A stretch of 64,000 bases of DNA from contig NC_092363.1 of NCBI RefSeq assembly GCF_030848805.1, positions 3,348,001-3,412,000 of the forward strand, read 5' to 3'. The DNA is from Temnothorax longispinosus. Taxonomy: Eukaryota; Arthropoda; Insecta; Hymenoptera; Formicidae. This document shows positions 46,666-58,945 of the stretch, one piece after another (the stretch's first letter is position 1; every line of letters begins with the position of its first letter). The translations under genes and the position numbers were made by a program. The notes below the pieces were generated by a model. That model was not told the DNA's origin. It searched no databases and saw only the letters and a program-made list of their open reading frames with translations.

Positions 46666-49600
46666 AACGTGTCGGAGGTACCGGAAGCACCATGTTCGTC
46701 ACCCTTCGTAAGTGGACTCTCATTGACCGATGTCTGCAGCGGCAATTCGGCCATTCGGCCATTCGGAAATTTGTTTCTGTCTATGGTGAACGTGTTAGCT
46801 GCCTATAGTCCAATAATGAATGGTGTGTGCGGGCGAATCACGCCCATCAAAAGACCGCTACCTATTTACGACTTCATTGTCGTTGGAGGTAAGATTATCA
46901 ATATGCCCGTAAACATAATTAACTATTAAGATCTATCTTGTCTAATAGCAATTTAACGAAACGTTTCGCAAAATTGTGTTCGGTGAACACACAGAATTGA
47001 TCGCACCCACCCGAGATTCCCTGAATCATAACAATTAAAATCAACGATCAAGTTAAGATGATTTTATTTGTATACGATGTATGGGATTGAATGGATATTA
47101 TGACAGCTGCATCTTATGTTTTTAATTTAGGAGGTGCGGGTGGATCGGTCGTGGCTTCTAGATTGAGCGAAATTCATAATTGGAATGTGCTCCTTGTGGA
47201 AGCCGGACCGGACGAGCCAGTTGGCATGCAAATACCGAGCAATTTTCAACTCTATCTGAGTAAATATATTTTTATGTTTTCATAGTCGCTAGAAAATTAG
47301 AGACTGTGCGGTTAATCAATCGTGCGATATTACAGATACCGAACTAGATTGGAAGTATAAAACCACGAATGAATCGTACGCGTGCTTGAAAACTAACGGC
47401 AGCTGCAGCTGGCCCAGGGGTAAAAATCTCGGAGGGTGCACTGGCCATCATGGTATGGCGTATCATCGAGGCCACGAGAAAGACTATGCCAGATGGGTGG
47501 AAATGGGAAACGAGGGGTGGTCGTGGAAAGAAGTATGAAGCATGAAAAGATTATTGTTAAGACTCTTCGTGATGTGACGTAACGCATTATTAATTTTTTT
47601 ACGTTAGGTGCTGCCGTACTTCTTCAAATCAGAAGACAATAAAGAAATTGGAAGGGTCAGGGCACAGGATCATGGCACTGGAGGTCCAATGACGGTCGAA
47701 AGGTGCAAACATCATGCTTTTTCTTGAATTACACCGTTCTAATTCTCACACTTTTTTATGCTATCGCGATCGTTTACGTCATGTAAAACAAAAAACTGAT
47801 TTGAAATCATCCGTGTCTTTTCCAGAGTAGTTGTACCCTCGAGTAAATGTGTGATTGCCATGATCAATTTATAATCAATTGTTTTTTGTTGTCTGTTATA
47901 TAATGATACAATCAGTTGTTCTTTGAAAATTAATTTTATCCTCGAAAGGTATTTCCCCCAGCGTCGCATCTATCCCTGTCTATCTCATGATTAGAATAAT
48001 TGATCCAGCATTCATTAAACAGGATATATGTGTTTAAAACTACAGCGTACCTCTAACGTAATCCCCATAATTTCCCTACCGATTTAATTGATCTACACGT
48101 ATGAATTAAACACGCTGATTACTTTCATTAATAGATTCCCTTGGCAGCCGCAATTCGCTTGGGATATAATGTCGGCGGCTAAGGAGGTAGGCTTAGGAAC
48201 TACCGAAGACTTGGTGGGCGAGAATATCAAAGGTTTCACTGTGGCGCAGACGATCAGCAACAATGGTGTTAGACTTAGTACTGCCAGGGCTTTCCTGTGG
48301 CCGCACAGGAACCGCAAAAATCTACATGTGGCTCTGAACGCGATGGCGACGAAGGTGAATACGAAAAAAATCTTGTCAAAAGTGAAAGCTGATGGAATCA
48401 CTTTCATTATGGTAAGTTGGCTCGTCATACTCTTCGAATTTCTATGGGCGCGACTTCGCGATTATTCATCCCAAATCACATGACTTGATAAACGATTTAC
48501 TATTTGCAGAGCGGCCGACGATACAACGTAACAGCGAGGAAGGAAGTGATCCTTGCAGCTGGCACCATAAATTCGCCTCAGCTTCTGCTTCTATCGGGCA
48601 TCGGGCCGAAGAGTCACCTAAAATCCGTGGGGATTCGCCCAGTCGTCGATCTGCCAGGAGTCGGCGAAAATCTCCACAACCATCAATCGTTCGGCGTGGA
48701 TTTCACTCTCAGTGAGACAAACACAAATGAATTAAATATAGATAGTGCCGATATATATTTTTACAATCAAACCGGTCCGTTGTCGTCCACGGGTTTGGCC
48801 CAACTTACCGGGATACTGGCGTCCAACTATACTACCAACGATGATCCGGACATTCAGATTTTTTTCGCCGGTTATCAAGCCATTTGCGACACAGGCGACA
48901 GAATTCCGGACTTGAAAGCGGACGGTAACAAACAAACCGTTAGGTTTACCTCCGTAAATCTTCAAGCCTTAAGTAGAGGTAAGTCAATGATTATGTAACT
49001 CGCATTTTATTAATTGTAAGCAGCATAAAAGTACTACTGACAATGTAAATAGCTACGTATCGCAACATATTTAATGAGATTTTAAACACTTTCAACTCTT
49101 TCTGTCACTCTTCATCGAAACTATTTCGATATATTTTTTTGTCTATTTTAGTATTTAAATCTCTCTTTATTCGATTTTATTCATTCGATCAATTCATTTT
49201 ATGATGTCCGTAATAATATAAAAAAAAATCAATTGCATTCCAATTTTAACTAATTACAATTAAAACTAAAAGTATCAACAAATTAAATAAAATTAAAAAA
49301 TTATATTAAATTCTCTGTAAAAAATGAAAATTCTGCTCGCTACCGTGACGCAATAGTTAAATGTATTTCATTGATAAATTCCAGGTAGAATAACACTTGC
49401 CTCGAACGACCCTTTACATCATCCGATCATTTGGGGCAACGATTTGGCGAATCCGCAAGATCGATCGATTATGTACCAAGGTCTTCAGCATATCTTAAAA
49501 CTATCAAAGGCAAACGCGATGAAAAAGTACAATTTGAAGATGGTAGATGACACCGTCCCAGAATGCGAACAGTATAAAAAAAAAATGAATTATGACTATT

Positions 49601-50257
49601 GGGATTGCCAATTCCGATACAATACCAGGCCTGAAAATCATCAAGCCGGCACTTGCAAAATGGGGACCTCCTTGGACACCATGGCTGTTGTAAGTCCAGC
49701 TCTCAAGGTTCACGGCGTAGATGGTTTGAGAGTGGCTGATGCCTCAGTTATGCCCAAGGTAGGTAGCAATTCTCAAAATTTTGATAAACATACCACGACT
49801 AATTGATATATCGTCACATTCTGTATTCTTATTAGTTTATTCAAACCGAATAAGCAACGTTTACTTCGCTAGTCATTAATTAACCTAATTAGCAATTAAG
49901 CCTTGACAATTAATCTGACCAAAACCAATATCGTATTGTCATGACGATTATAATGATAGCCACTAGGGTCGATTAAAAATCTTAATTGCTAATTAGGATA
50001 TTAGTTTATGGATATGTTTAGAAGCTAATCTAACATTGTGCTGAATGTACACATAATTTTTACGAAATTTTTCGATGTGCATAGTCCAGAAAAAATTTAT
50101 GATTAGCATATCTTTAGCTCTTGTAATCAGTTAATTGTTTTCTATCTCTTAGATGGTTTCCGGTAATCCCGTTGCCGTGGTCAACATGATCGGTGAGAGG
50201 GTCGCCGATTTCATCAAAAACGATTACAAAGTGATCTACACTCTCAAAGCAGATTAG
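46666..50257 (+). CDS. GMC oxidoreductase, glucose dehydrogenase (FAD)-like
   Basis: FAD-dependent alcohol or sugar oxidoreductase. Exons: 46,666-46,888; 47,131-47,259; 47,336-47,532; 47,608-47,702; 48,135-48,411; 48,510-48,978; 49,385-49,758; 50,153-50,257. All GT-AG; the joined frame is 622 residues without a stop, normal for the family. Landmarks: FIVVGGGAGGSVVASRL dinucleotide-binding loop, LLVEAG, GGCTGHHGMAYHRG GMC signature 1, AAGTINSPQLLLLSGIGP signature 2, NHQAGTCKMG with the catalytic-type His, DASVMP, and SGNP, where Asn takes the second active-site place as in many dehydrogenases. A TAG directly precedes 46,666 and a good acceptor ends there, so the start codon is probably in an upstream exon; the first in-frame ATG inside is 46,783. 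AATAAA lies at 50,377. Substrate unknown; secreted or oxidase-type members also exist in insects. Confidence 0.92.
49885..49997. repeat. Inverted repeat in the last GMC intron
   Basis: 49,885-49,901 (CCTAATTAGCAATTAAG) is the exact reverse complement of 49,981-49,997. This may be a small inverted-repeat element; no TA or other duplication is obvious. Confidence 0.6.
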
Positions 50258-51938
50258 ATGACAATATCAATACTATGCATATCAATACGAAAAACTTAGA
50301 AGTAGAATCAACATTTATTCCCACCGAGTTAATAGATTTTATCTGTAAATACAAAATAATTTTTGGCGAAATATTTAATAAAGATATTCGTGTTTATGTA
50401 CACAAAGCTCCGTTTTTTTCCTATACCTTTGTCAGTCGTCTACATTAAAACTGATTCTGCATAACAGTTGCAGCAATACAAATAAAATTAGATATTTTGT
50501 CTGCATTGCTAATTTATAGATGGACCTTTTTTTATTTTACAGACTGTTTTATTTAACGAGATTTCCTTTCACTGTAACATAATAACAAAGACAAGTTGAC
50601 AGCGTTATGACAAATCAGTTGCGAAAGTCTTGTAAAATAGCCAATTATATATGTCAATTACATGTCATTTGTACAGAACTTAAACTCGAATTCATGACAC
50701 GGTTGTTTCTATTCTAAACATTCGAATATGGAAATTTCTCCTCCTTAGACCTCCTTAGACTTGCGTGCTTACACGAGAGCGATTTCGCGACCCTTCGCTT
50801 GACCTCAGTAGCTATTCATCCATCTGAACCTTTCCAGATCGAACGCGCTTGCCTCCAGAGTGCATTAAATCCGAGCGCCCGATGAACCGCTCGAAAAAAG
50901 ATCTATCTACATAATCGAGCTGCTATTCGGAAGAGATAATTGACCAATTCGAATATCGAGAACACCTCCCTACCGAATTACGTTAATGCAATTATCCTGA
51001 AGTGTCCCTAAATAAAATTTAATTTAAATAGACCTCGAGAGCGGGTTAAAAATATCTTTACATTTGAGAAAAACGTAAAACGAGCTCGCTAAACTAATTG
51101 TAAGCTAGCGCTTTAGTCAACGTGGGCATCGGCTGGTTCAGCCGATTCTTTGTTCCGATAATGTGAGTAACCTACTTGTACCCATTCACCTAACATTCCG
51201 TATATTCTTGCTGGAGTTGCTGGATCTATTGTGCACGTTATTTGCGAGTACTGCACACCGTAGATTGATATTGTAACGAGTGTCCTTGAATTTCATCATG
51301 TCGTGATGCAGAGAGCGTGTTCACGCCTTCGGCGAGAGAATGTCAGATCAGGTCACTTGAACGCATCCGGAATAGCATGTTCGTATCTGATATAGAGCAC
51401 GAGATGTAGCGCAAGTATAGCGCAACTGGTTATGCACTGGCTAATATATGCCCTTCCAGGCATTGTTTCTTACGAAATCCTCGCCTTTCCCAGGCTTCTA
51501 TGATTCGCTAAATGTTCCAACGAGAACATTATGTTCGCTCAGAGCGTCGTATAAAATCCGCTGGAAAATTGAATAATTGCTGTAATCTGTTAAATCATCA
51601 GTTTGCGAAGTTCGAATCGTTTACCATCGATCAACGTAACGTAACGGTATAAGTCGCAAAGAATTAATCCCGAGTCGAAGCATTTGAAGCCCGAGATGGT
51701 CTGCGAGCGTTTTTCTGGCTCTACATCCATCCGGATATCGCTTTTATATGTAATACGTTCCGAATCGCGCAGAATCTGTGATCTCAATATTCCACCTGTT
51801 GTCAATGATCGTCAGTTTTGTCGTTATTACGAATGCGAGAGAAGATAAAACGTACGTCACTTATGCATCATTTACGCACAACCGAAATTCTAAAACATTT
51901 GCGGTCTTCAGACTGAAATTGCAACTTCCATATTTCCT
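50258..51938. other. Spacer downstream of the GMC gene
   Basis: 3' untranslated region to about 50,400, then moderately GC-richer sequence without a recognised gene. A minus-strand frame at 51,590-51,805 has no motif. A short hairpin, ATCGGCTG-GTT-CAGCCGAT, lies at about 51,129-51,147. Confidence 0.45.
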
Positions 51939-52053
51939 ATCAATTGCCATATTTGTAACGTTATTTTGTACACTAATAATTATTTATAAATCCTTAAAAA
52001 TAATATTTAATTTTATGGAAATATCAGTAGTTACTAAGAAAAAGATTAATTAA
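51939..52053 (+). pseudogene. Orphan UGT exon-5 end
   Basis: It begins inside the membrane-helix coding part of UGT exon 5 (LSIAIFVTLFCTLIIIYKSL) and continues to the normal stop after KKKIN. The codons upstream are unrelated. The 3' flank of the UGT duplicon follows. It lies 1.7 kb beyond the GMC gene and in the same orientation as the array. Confidence 0.88.
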
Positions 52054-52635
52054 CTTTTAATATGCATAGCATAATTATATAAACAAAAAAATTAAAATAT
52101 CAAAAAATTATTTAAATATTCATATCTCAAGGGTTTAATAGAATAAATATCAGATTTTCGTATTTATATCTATAAACAATCAGACATGGTTTCCAAAACT
52201 CAAAAATAGAAAAACAAAATTTATTTAAAAAAAGAATAAAAAAACTTTATGGTAGCCAGTGAGTTATTTATTTGTTACGATATTTTTAATGCCACTATGA
52301 TATGCATTAATCGCAATGATTTTCTTGTTCTATCCAATGTTTGTTATAATGATTATTATAAATCGCTATAATAGAAGTGTTAGTATAAGAATTTAAAATA
52401 TTTACTGTACATAAATACAAAAACATTGTATTTTCTTGTAGGATACAAACATATCCTACCTATAATTTCATATTTCTTATTGTTACTTTACTTTGTCTTA
52501 AGTATACTTAATAATACATACACACATATATGTAAACATATAAAGTACAAAACTTCTTACAAAAATTGGTAATGTAAGCTGTTGCAGAATATAAAATTTG
52601 TATAATTTTTTCTCTAAGGCATAATAATTAATACA
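52054..52635 (+). repeat. UGT duplicon 3' flank behind the orphan exon
   Basis: Collinear with the flanks after copies 1-4, ending in a block shared with 35,400-35,510. It lacks both the TAGCCG nested elements and the 881-bp transposon, so it represents an uninterrupted version of both sites. Confidence 0.8.
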
Positions 52636-55600
52636 AAATAATTTTTATTACAGCATGTGATCTCTTATTTATATTGATCTCTACCCTAAAAAAATAACTT
52701 ATAAAGTCCATTAATTACTATTATACAATATGGAATTTTTTAGCTCTCCGTTAAAAAAATGACAATGTTCCAAGTTTTAAGAAATAAAATTTTTAAAAAT
52801 CTAGTGTTTTTTGAACATTCTGTATAGTAGCTTAAAAATTTTATTAAAAATTATGACTAAAATTGATAAATGAATAAAACAAAACTAATAACAATTCTTA
52901 TAAAACAAAACTGTAAAACTGCCATCCTATATTTCGGGGTCTTATATGTATCTCACATTTATATATAACTAGAAATTTTTTTGAATATATCAAAAACAGC
53001 ATAAAACTTTAAATAGAAGATTCAAAATTCTACAAATTATATTAAAAATAGCCTACAAATTTAATGGAAATATATTTAAAAATGGGGAAAATCTATAATA
53101 AATTATCACTCATCGTTTACCACGTGAATAACGTTACGTAATTGCCGCAATCGGATCGCGCAGTTTTAAATTTATATCGCTGTCATCAATAATTGTTCGT
53201 TGAAACGTAATTCATGCCTGCTAAATAATTATATTGTCGTAGTGGAAAGTCTTTGCCTGTCTGATTTTCGTATAATGATGCATAGGACAGTTATAATGGA
53301 AGCGATATAAACACATAATTAAAGATAGCGGGTTATAATCAATTTTTAATTGGGATGTTTTGTGTACAAAGGGTTATTACACATTGGTTTAACTCAATAC
53401 AAATAATACATAAAATATATTCTTCTGTTTCCCTTTTTCTGAGATTAAAATAGGATTTAATAATTCCATTAAGCAAATATATTTAACATTAAATTACATT
53501 TATTTATTACAAAAATTATTTTATTATTATTTGTTATAATATATTTCATTATTTGTAGACATTTGGTAAATTGTTTTTTGTATAATAAGTATAAACATTA
53601 TGATATTCATACTATATAAATTCAATTGCATCCTACATACAATAAATTCAGATGTTTATATAATTAGATCAATAATTTATAAATAAATATTATAGTAAAT
53701 TTTGAATATTATTTTATATATTTTTTTAAATTCTTATTATTATTCATATTTTTATATATGTATGTTAAATATTTTTTTGGTTCATACATCTGCGTAGTAG
53801 GATTTCCGTATGACTTATTTTTAATAAATTAAGATTTAATAGATTGAACTAACAAATAGAAATGACAAATAGAAAAATAAGAGGATAGTATGACATTATA
53901 ATAGACATATTATGCTGCACTTCAGTTTCTTTAATGTTCTTTCATGCGAAATTTGATGAGCGATGTTCTATATTCATAGCATTCTTTTCTAGAAACTATA
54001 TATGCAAATTTGGAAAAGTCTGTATGTTGATGACTTAAAAAACCTTATTTATTCGTGACTCTATCGAGTCATATAAACTATTGATAAAATTATACTCTAT
54101 TATAAAGTAAAAATCAAAAGTCTCTTAATTGGATTTTTCGTATTTCAGAATTAAAAAAAACCCTATTGTAATTTATGCAATCTAACAATAAGCTTTTCGT
54201 GTATGAGTGTATGCAACCCTGAGAGAAGAAAAAAAAAGAAGAGAAGAAAACAAATTTATTTTTTCATAATTTTTTACAAAATTTATAAATTAATATTTAA
54301 ATATATTAGAACGTAATACATAGAAATAAAATTAATACAGTATAAAATAAACCAATCTTGACCAACTACTGTAATAAATTATTTAATTAAATAACTATAA
54401 AAATTGTAAAATACAAAAATATAAAACAAATAAAATAAAGAAATTATATTTAAGTTATATATAACTTAAATAATATTCGACATTATATTAGCGAATCACA
54501 ATATTTTTTTACCAGTTTATCCCCTTTCCCCTTCTTGTTCCATTATCGAAAACGGAAAAGACCTCATCTTTTTATCACAAGGACATTTCCGAGAGATTAT
54601 CAAAAACCGATAGAAAAGAACGTTTTCTCCTCATCGAGTGCCCTTTTTCGCTTCCTCGCTCTCTTTCCTGCGCAAAACTCGCGCGTCAAGAGGCGTAATC
54701 GTTTCTGTACCCGATAACGCATTTTATCTACCACCTTTTTCGCGCTCCTTTCTGCCACGATTCACAAAAGGTAGTAGCCTTTGAGAATCACGATTTCGTG
54801 GAACGATAGAGGCGTGCAGTTATTTGTTAAGAGAGGACACGGCGAAGTTGACGCGAGGACCAAGGACAAAGGAGATCAGTGAGAAAAAAGGAGAGACGCG
54901 CGTCGCACCTTGGAAGATGCAATCTGCCGTGGTATTGTTTGATGCGATTTGCCAGCAGTTATTGTTTCGTACGTTGCAGCCACGAAGTTACACAATTACG
55001 CCGACATCGTTGTACGAATTCGTCTCTCACGACGCCGACGTCTTACCGTTCCCACTATTCCCTAGGGCACAAAAGCGGTTGCTGTCGAGAGTCCGTCGTA
55101 GCATACCGACTCCGCTGGATTGTTCGGTATTCGCGGAAGATTTCTGAATGAGAGGGAGAAAGAGAGAGCGAGTCAGGATTTCTTATTCTCCTCACTTTTC
55201 CGCGATATTTCCGCATTTCTCGCCGAAGTGCTATCAACCCGGAATGTCGCGAGACACGAGGTGAGTAAAAATAGATAGTAAGTGGCGTATACAGAAAGAG
55301 GTTCACGGCAAGTACTTGTTGATGATTAAACGCATCGTGGCTGAAATCGGTTGTTTTCAGGATAGCGGAGGAAGCACATCGTTTATTCGCGAGACAGCCA
55401 TTTATATTTTCTTCTCAGAAGAAAGAAGATCTTTCTGTATTTTTCCTACCGACGTGCAAAGTATTTTTGCAATTTTTTTAAAATAACTATTGAGTATTCT
55501 TTCATGAGACTCTCATAACATTGATTTAAACTCGCGAGATATGAATTAATGTGAAATGATGCGCTTATAGTATTTTATTGATTTACGAAGTATGTCAAAG

Positions 55601-58600
55601 ACAAGTTATTTCTTTTCAATATAAATTAAAAGATCAGTTCCCATAGATTATGGGAAAATCAAAAGAGAAATTCTACGCTATTTTCTATATAAGATTCAGT
55701 TATTCCTTTGGGAGAGAAGGAGAGATATATGATAAAAAAAGCTTTAACCAATATATGTATCTACGTGAATAAGCGTACGTATACGAGTGTAAATGTATAT
55801 GTACAGCGCATTTGTATATGTAGATGTGAGTGTCCGCAGTGTATTGAGCTCGGGTCCGTAAGTTCGCTAAACCCAAATGACTATGCGGATCAGTCATCCC
55901 TGCGGGAAAGTATCACCTAAGCTCTTCATCGTTGCCATCTTTTCCTTTCTCCATTTTGATCCTCCAGATCCACTCGAGAAATCAAATATCATTTGACCAA
56001 GACAATAAAATTAATCGTGAAAACGGCATTTTCGTCTTGTCCCACCACCACAAATTTGTTCGGCTCTCCGCACAGCGCACAGCTAATTTTCCCCATAGGA
56101 TTCCGAGGCACGGATTTTCGGTCTACGTGCATATATTGTGCATATACAATATTTACATTAGAATGTAAACGATCTTCAAGCAGCCCGAGTTGCTGGCGCG
56201 TATGCATATTCCTGTCTAGACATCTCTTAGTATTTTGCCGAAATCGTCGAGTCGGCTCGCGCGGCCCGCGTTAATATGTACGAATACATAATTATCGAGT
56301 TACGGACTATGCGTGCGCGGGTTCGCGTGTGTTTACACGGTAGGTATAATTTGATACGCTGCGAGTTATCCAAATTGTACCAATTATGCGTAAATTATTG
56401 TGTGCATGGGGATGATGCAGTATACACATCGCGTGGGTGCAATTAACATCCGCGAAACCGATATTGAATGACCAAAGATACCTGGGAATACTGACGATTA
56501 TTCGATTATACGGTAACAATATACGTTCGGTATCGGCGTCGACATATATTATCCGCTTTTGAAATTGAGATCGATTAAGATAAACGCGTTGAGATAAGAA
56601 TATCTTGACGAAGCAAAACTTAAATATTAATTGCAGGACATACAATTTATTTTTAACTACGTGCATAGCGAGTAAATCAGTGTCATCGATCTTGAAGATT
56701 TATTTTTACGTGTCGCGCTTGCCTTTCGTTAGCGGGCTTTGAGTATGTTCTCCACGGAGCATCGATGAACGTGATACGAGTGCACGTACAACGACGCTCC
56801 TGGGTAATTACATGAGATTCTGCTTGCCGAAGCGCGATCTGTTATTTCCGTGCCTCTTTCTTTTTTTATTAACCGGCGGTGTGCATAGAAAGCTGTATAA
56901 ACGAGATAGGCACTAGAAAGCATTCACCAGCATCACCCCTCGCCGTTCCCCAACCTACTCGCTTTTGTTTTAACGCCTTATCTCATCTACTAGGAATACG
57001 ATCTATCCAGCGCAAGAGAATATAAACCTGGCATCGGATTAAACGAAGATGGACCGTTATTCTTTCTTGAATTATTACGTGTCCCTCACACTATCTATCA
57101 TATTCTTTGGTTACTGTTTCGTATTATAAGATTACGAGAAATATTTCCTGGTAACAACATTGCAATTTATCATACGGATTACACGTGATTGTGTAAACAT
57201 AAAAATCTTAATGAGTAATTACAATAAATTTGATATTATAATTGCTTAGATATCTAATAAATTAACTTTAATTGATCATTTTGTATAAAATTGTGTAGGT
57301 ATCATTATTTATTATAAAACGAAATTTTAGGCAATGGCATTAATTGTTGTACTTTACTAATATATTATGGTCACAAATTATAATTCGATAATTATTGAAA
57401 ATATGAGTTTCTACATGGAGAGAATTTTTTGTTATACCCTTTGTTTTACCCTTAAATTTACTATAAACTTACGATAACTTGGCAACCAAGGAATTTTTAA
57501 AATATACAAAAGACATTTTCCGAACAACGTAATAAAAATTACCAAGCAGATAAGGTACATTTTGAAAAATTCAATTGAAATTTCCTAGATATATTTTAGT
57601 AAAATTAATCAAACATATTTTACATTTTAATGTAATAGCTATATTAATATTTATTATTATGGTCGATATTAATCAGAATAGCTCGCATAAAAGTCTTGGT
57701 GGTACATGTTGTCCCACAACTACCATGATTTCAGGGTAAATTTAAAAACAAAATTTTTCCGTCATGCCATTATTGTACAACCAAATTGCTGTTCGTACTA
57801 CATATAGCGAAACGTATACATGTGTGTAAGTTTTCGTGATACAAATTACTTGTTACGAAGATTAGAATTATTAACTCCGCTAATAGACGTCAAACAATGA
57901 AACTATTAACTATTGTTTCTAAAACACTATATGTGTCATATCAACATAATTTTTAATGTTTAACCATCGTCTATGTATTGTTTTGATAAGAACGTTTAAT
58001 ATATTATATAATGTTATTTTAGAATATAATTTTTTTAAAATTTAAATAAAAATTAAAATTTTTAAATTATTTAAATATTATGTCAGTATATGTTATATTG
58101 CAAAATAGAAAGTGCAAAATAAAATATAAAATTGCAAAAAAAAATAAAAAATGCATTACAATTGCCACATGCGTTTTAAATTTAATATTTATTCATCGAA
58201 TGTTTCGCGGAGATTACCTGTCAGAATGCGTATTTTCTACGGGCGAGTAAATTTCTTTTCGGGGTGAGCTAAAAAAATATTTCAACGCGGCAGGACGGTC
58301 CTCAGAAACTAAACGTGTTACTCTTCGTTTTATACATACGTCTTTGTCTTTTTAATTTAACGCAAAGCTATTAGACATTTTATAAAAAACTTTGGGTTAC
58401 GAAAAAAAGGTGAATATGAAATCTTGAAAATTATTATGTAATTATTATGTTAATTAATATAGTTTGTTACCGTAACCTGAATTTCGCTATTATAATTTCT
58501 CACGTAATCAATAGTTGCAAACAAAATGCTAGATTATTTCCTGCACTTCTTAAAACTGTTAGAAATATTATTAAGAAATATTGAAAATATTTCTATTGGC

Positions 58601-58840
58601 AAATACGTCAGTAATTTGCGGTAGAAAATATTTTTTACATTAAACAAATATATTCTATAGTAATTGATTTATATTGCAAAAAGCGAAACGGACAAAAGTG
58701 GATGAACATAATGATATAAATTGCCATGATAAAATAGTGTTTATTGTTTGAATGTTTTCTTATTACTCGATAGAAAAAAGAGACAGAAAAAAAAGATATA
58801 AAACGTGCGCAAATTATAACGTTGCTCTTATTTGACAATG
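52636..58840. other. AT-rich spacer, no gene recognised
   Basis: Very AT-rich from 52,640 to 54,500 and from 57,100 to 58,840. A somewhat GC-richer island at about 54,520-55,265 ends in AGACACGAG followed by GTGAGTAAA, a good donor, and could be a 5' untranslated exon of a + strand gene; its open frames (54,535-55,151) overlap and match nothing. Another mixed block at 55,700-56,960 holds only short frames. AATAAA on the minus strand at 58,740-58,745 could serve the GH1 gene. Confidence 0.45.
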
Positions 58841-58875
58841 AATTCTAACTTGTTTCTAAGTTCTCTAGAGAGTGT
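58841..58875 (+). repeat. 35-bp direct repeat, 3' side of the GH1 gene
   Basis: Identical over 35 bp to 61,722-61,756, same orientation. It contains CTTGTTTCTAAGTTCTCTAG and the palindrome CTCTAGAG. The pair brackets the GH1 gene closely. Confidence 0.85.
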
Positions 58876-58945
58876 CAGTCTCTTGCGACAAGGTAATCTC
58901 CTTATACATTATTATCCAACAATAATGTCTCTTTAAACATGCAGT

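Noticed and set aside
54824..55151. Open frames in the GC-richer island at 54.8-55.15 kb
   Set aside because: Two frames overlap, neither starts with a convincing context, and neither resembles a known protein; at most an untranslated exon.
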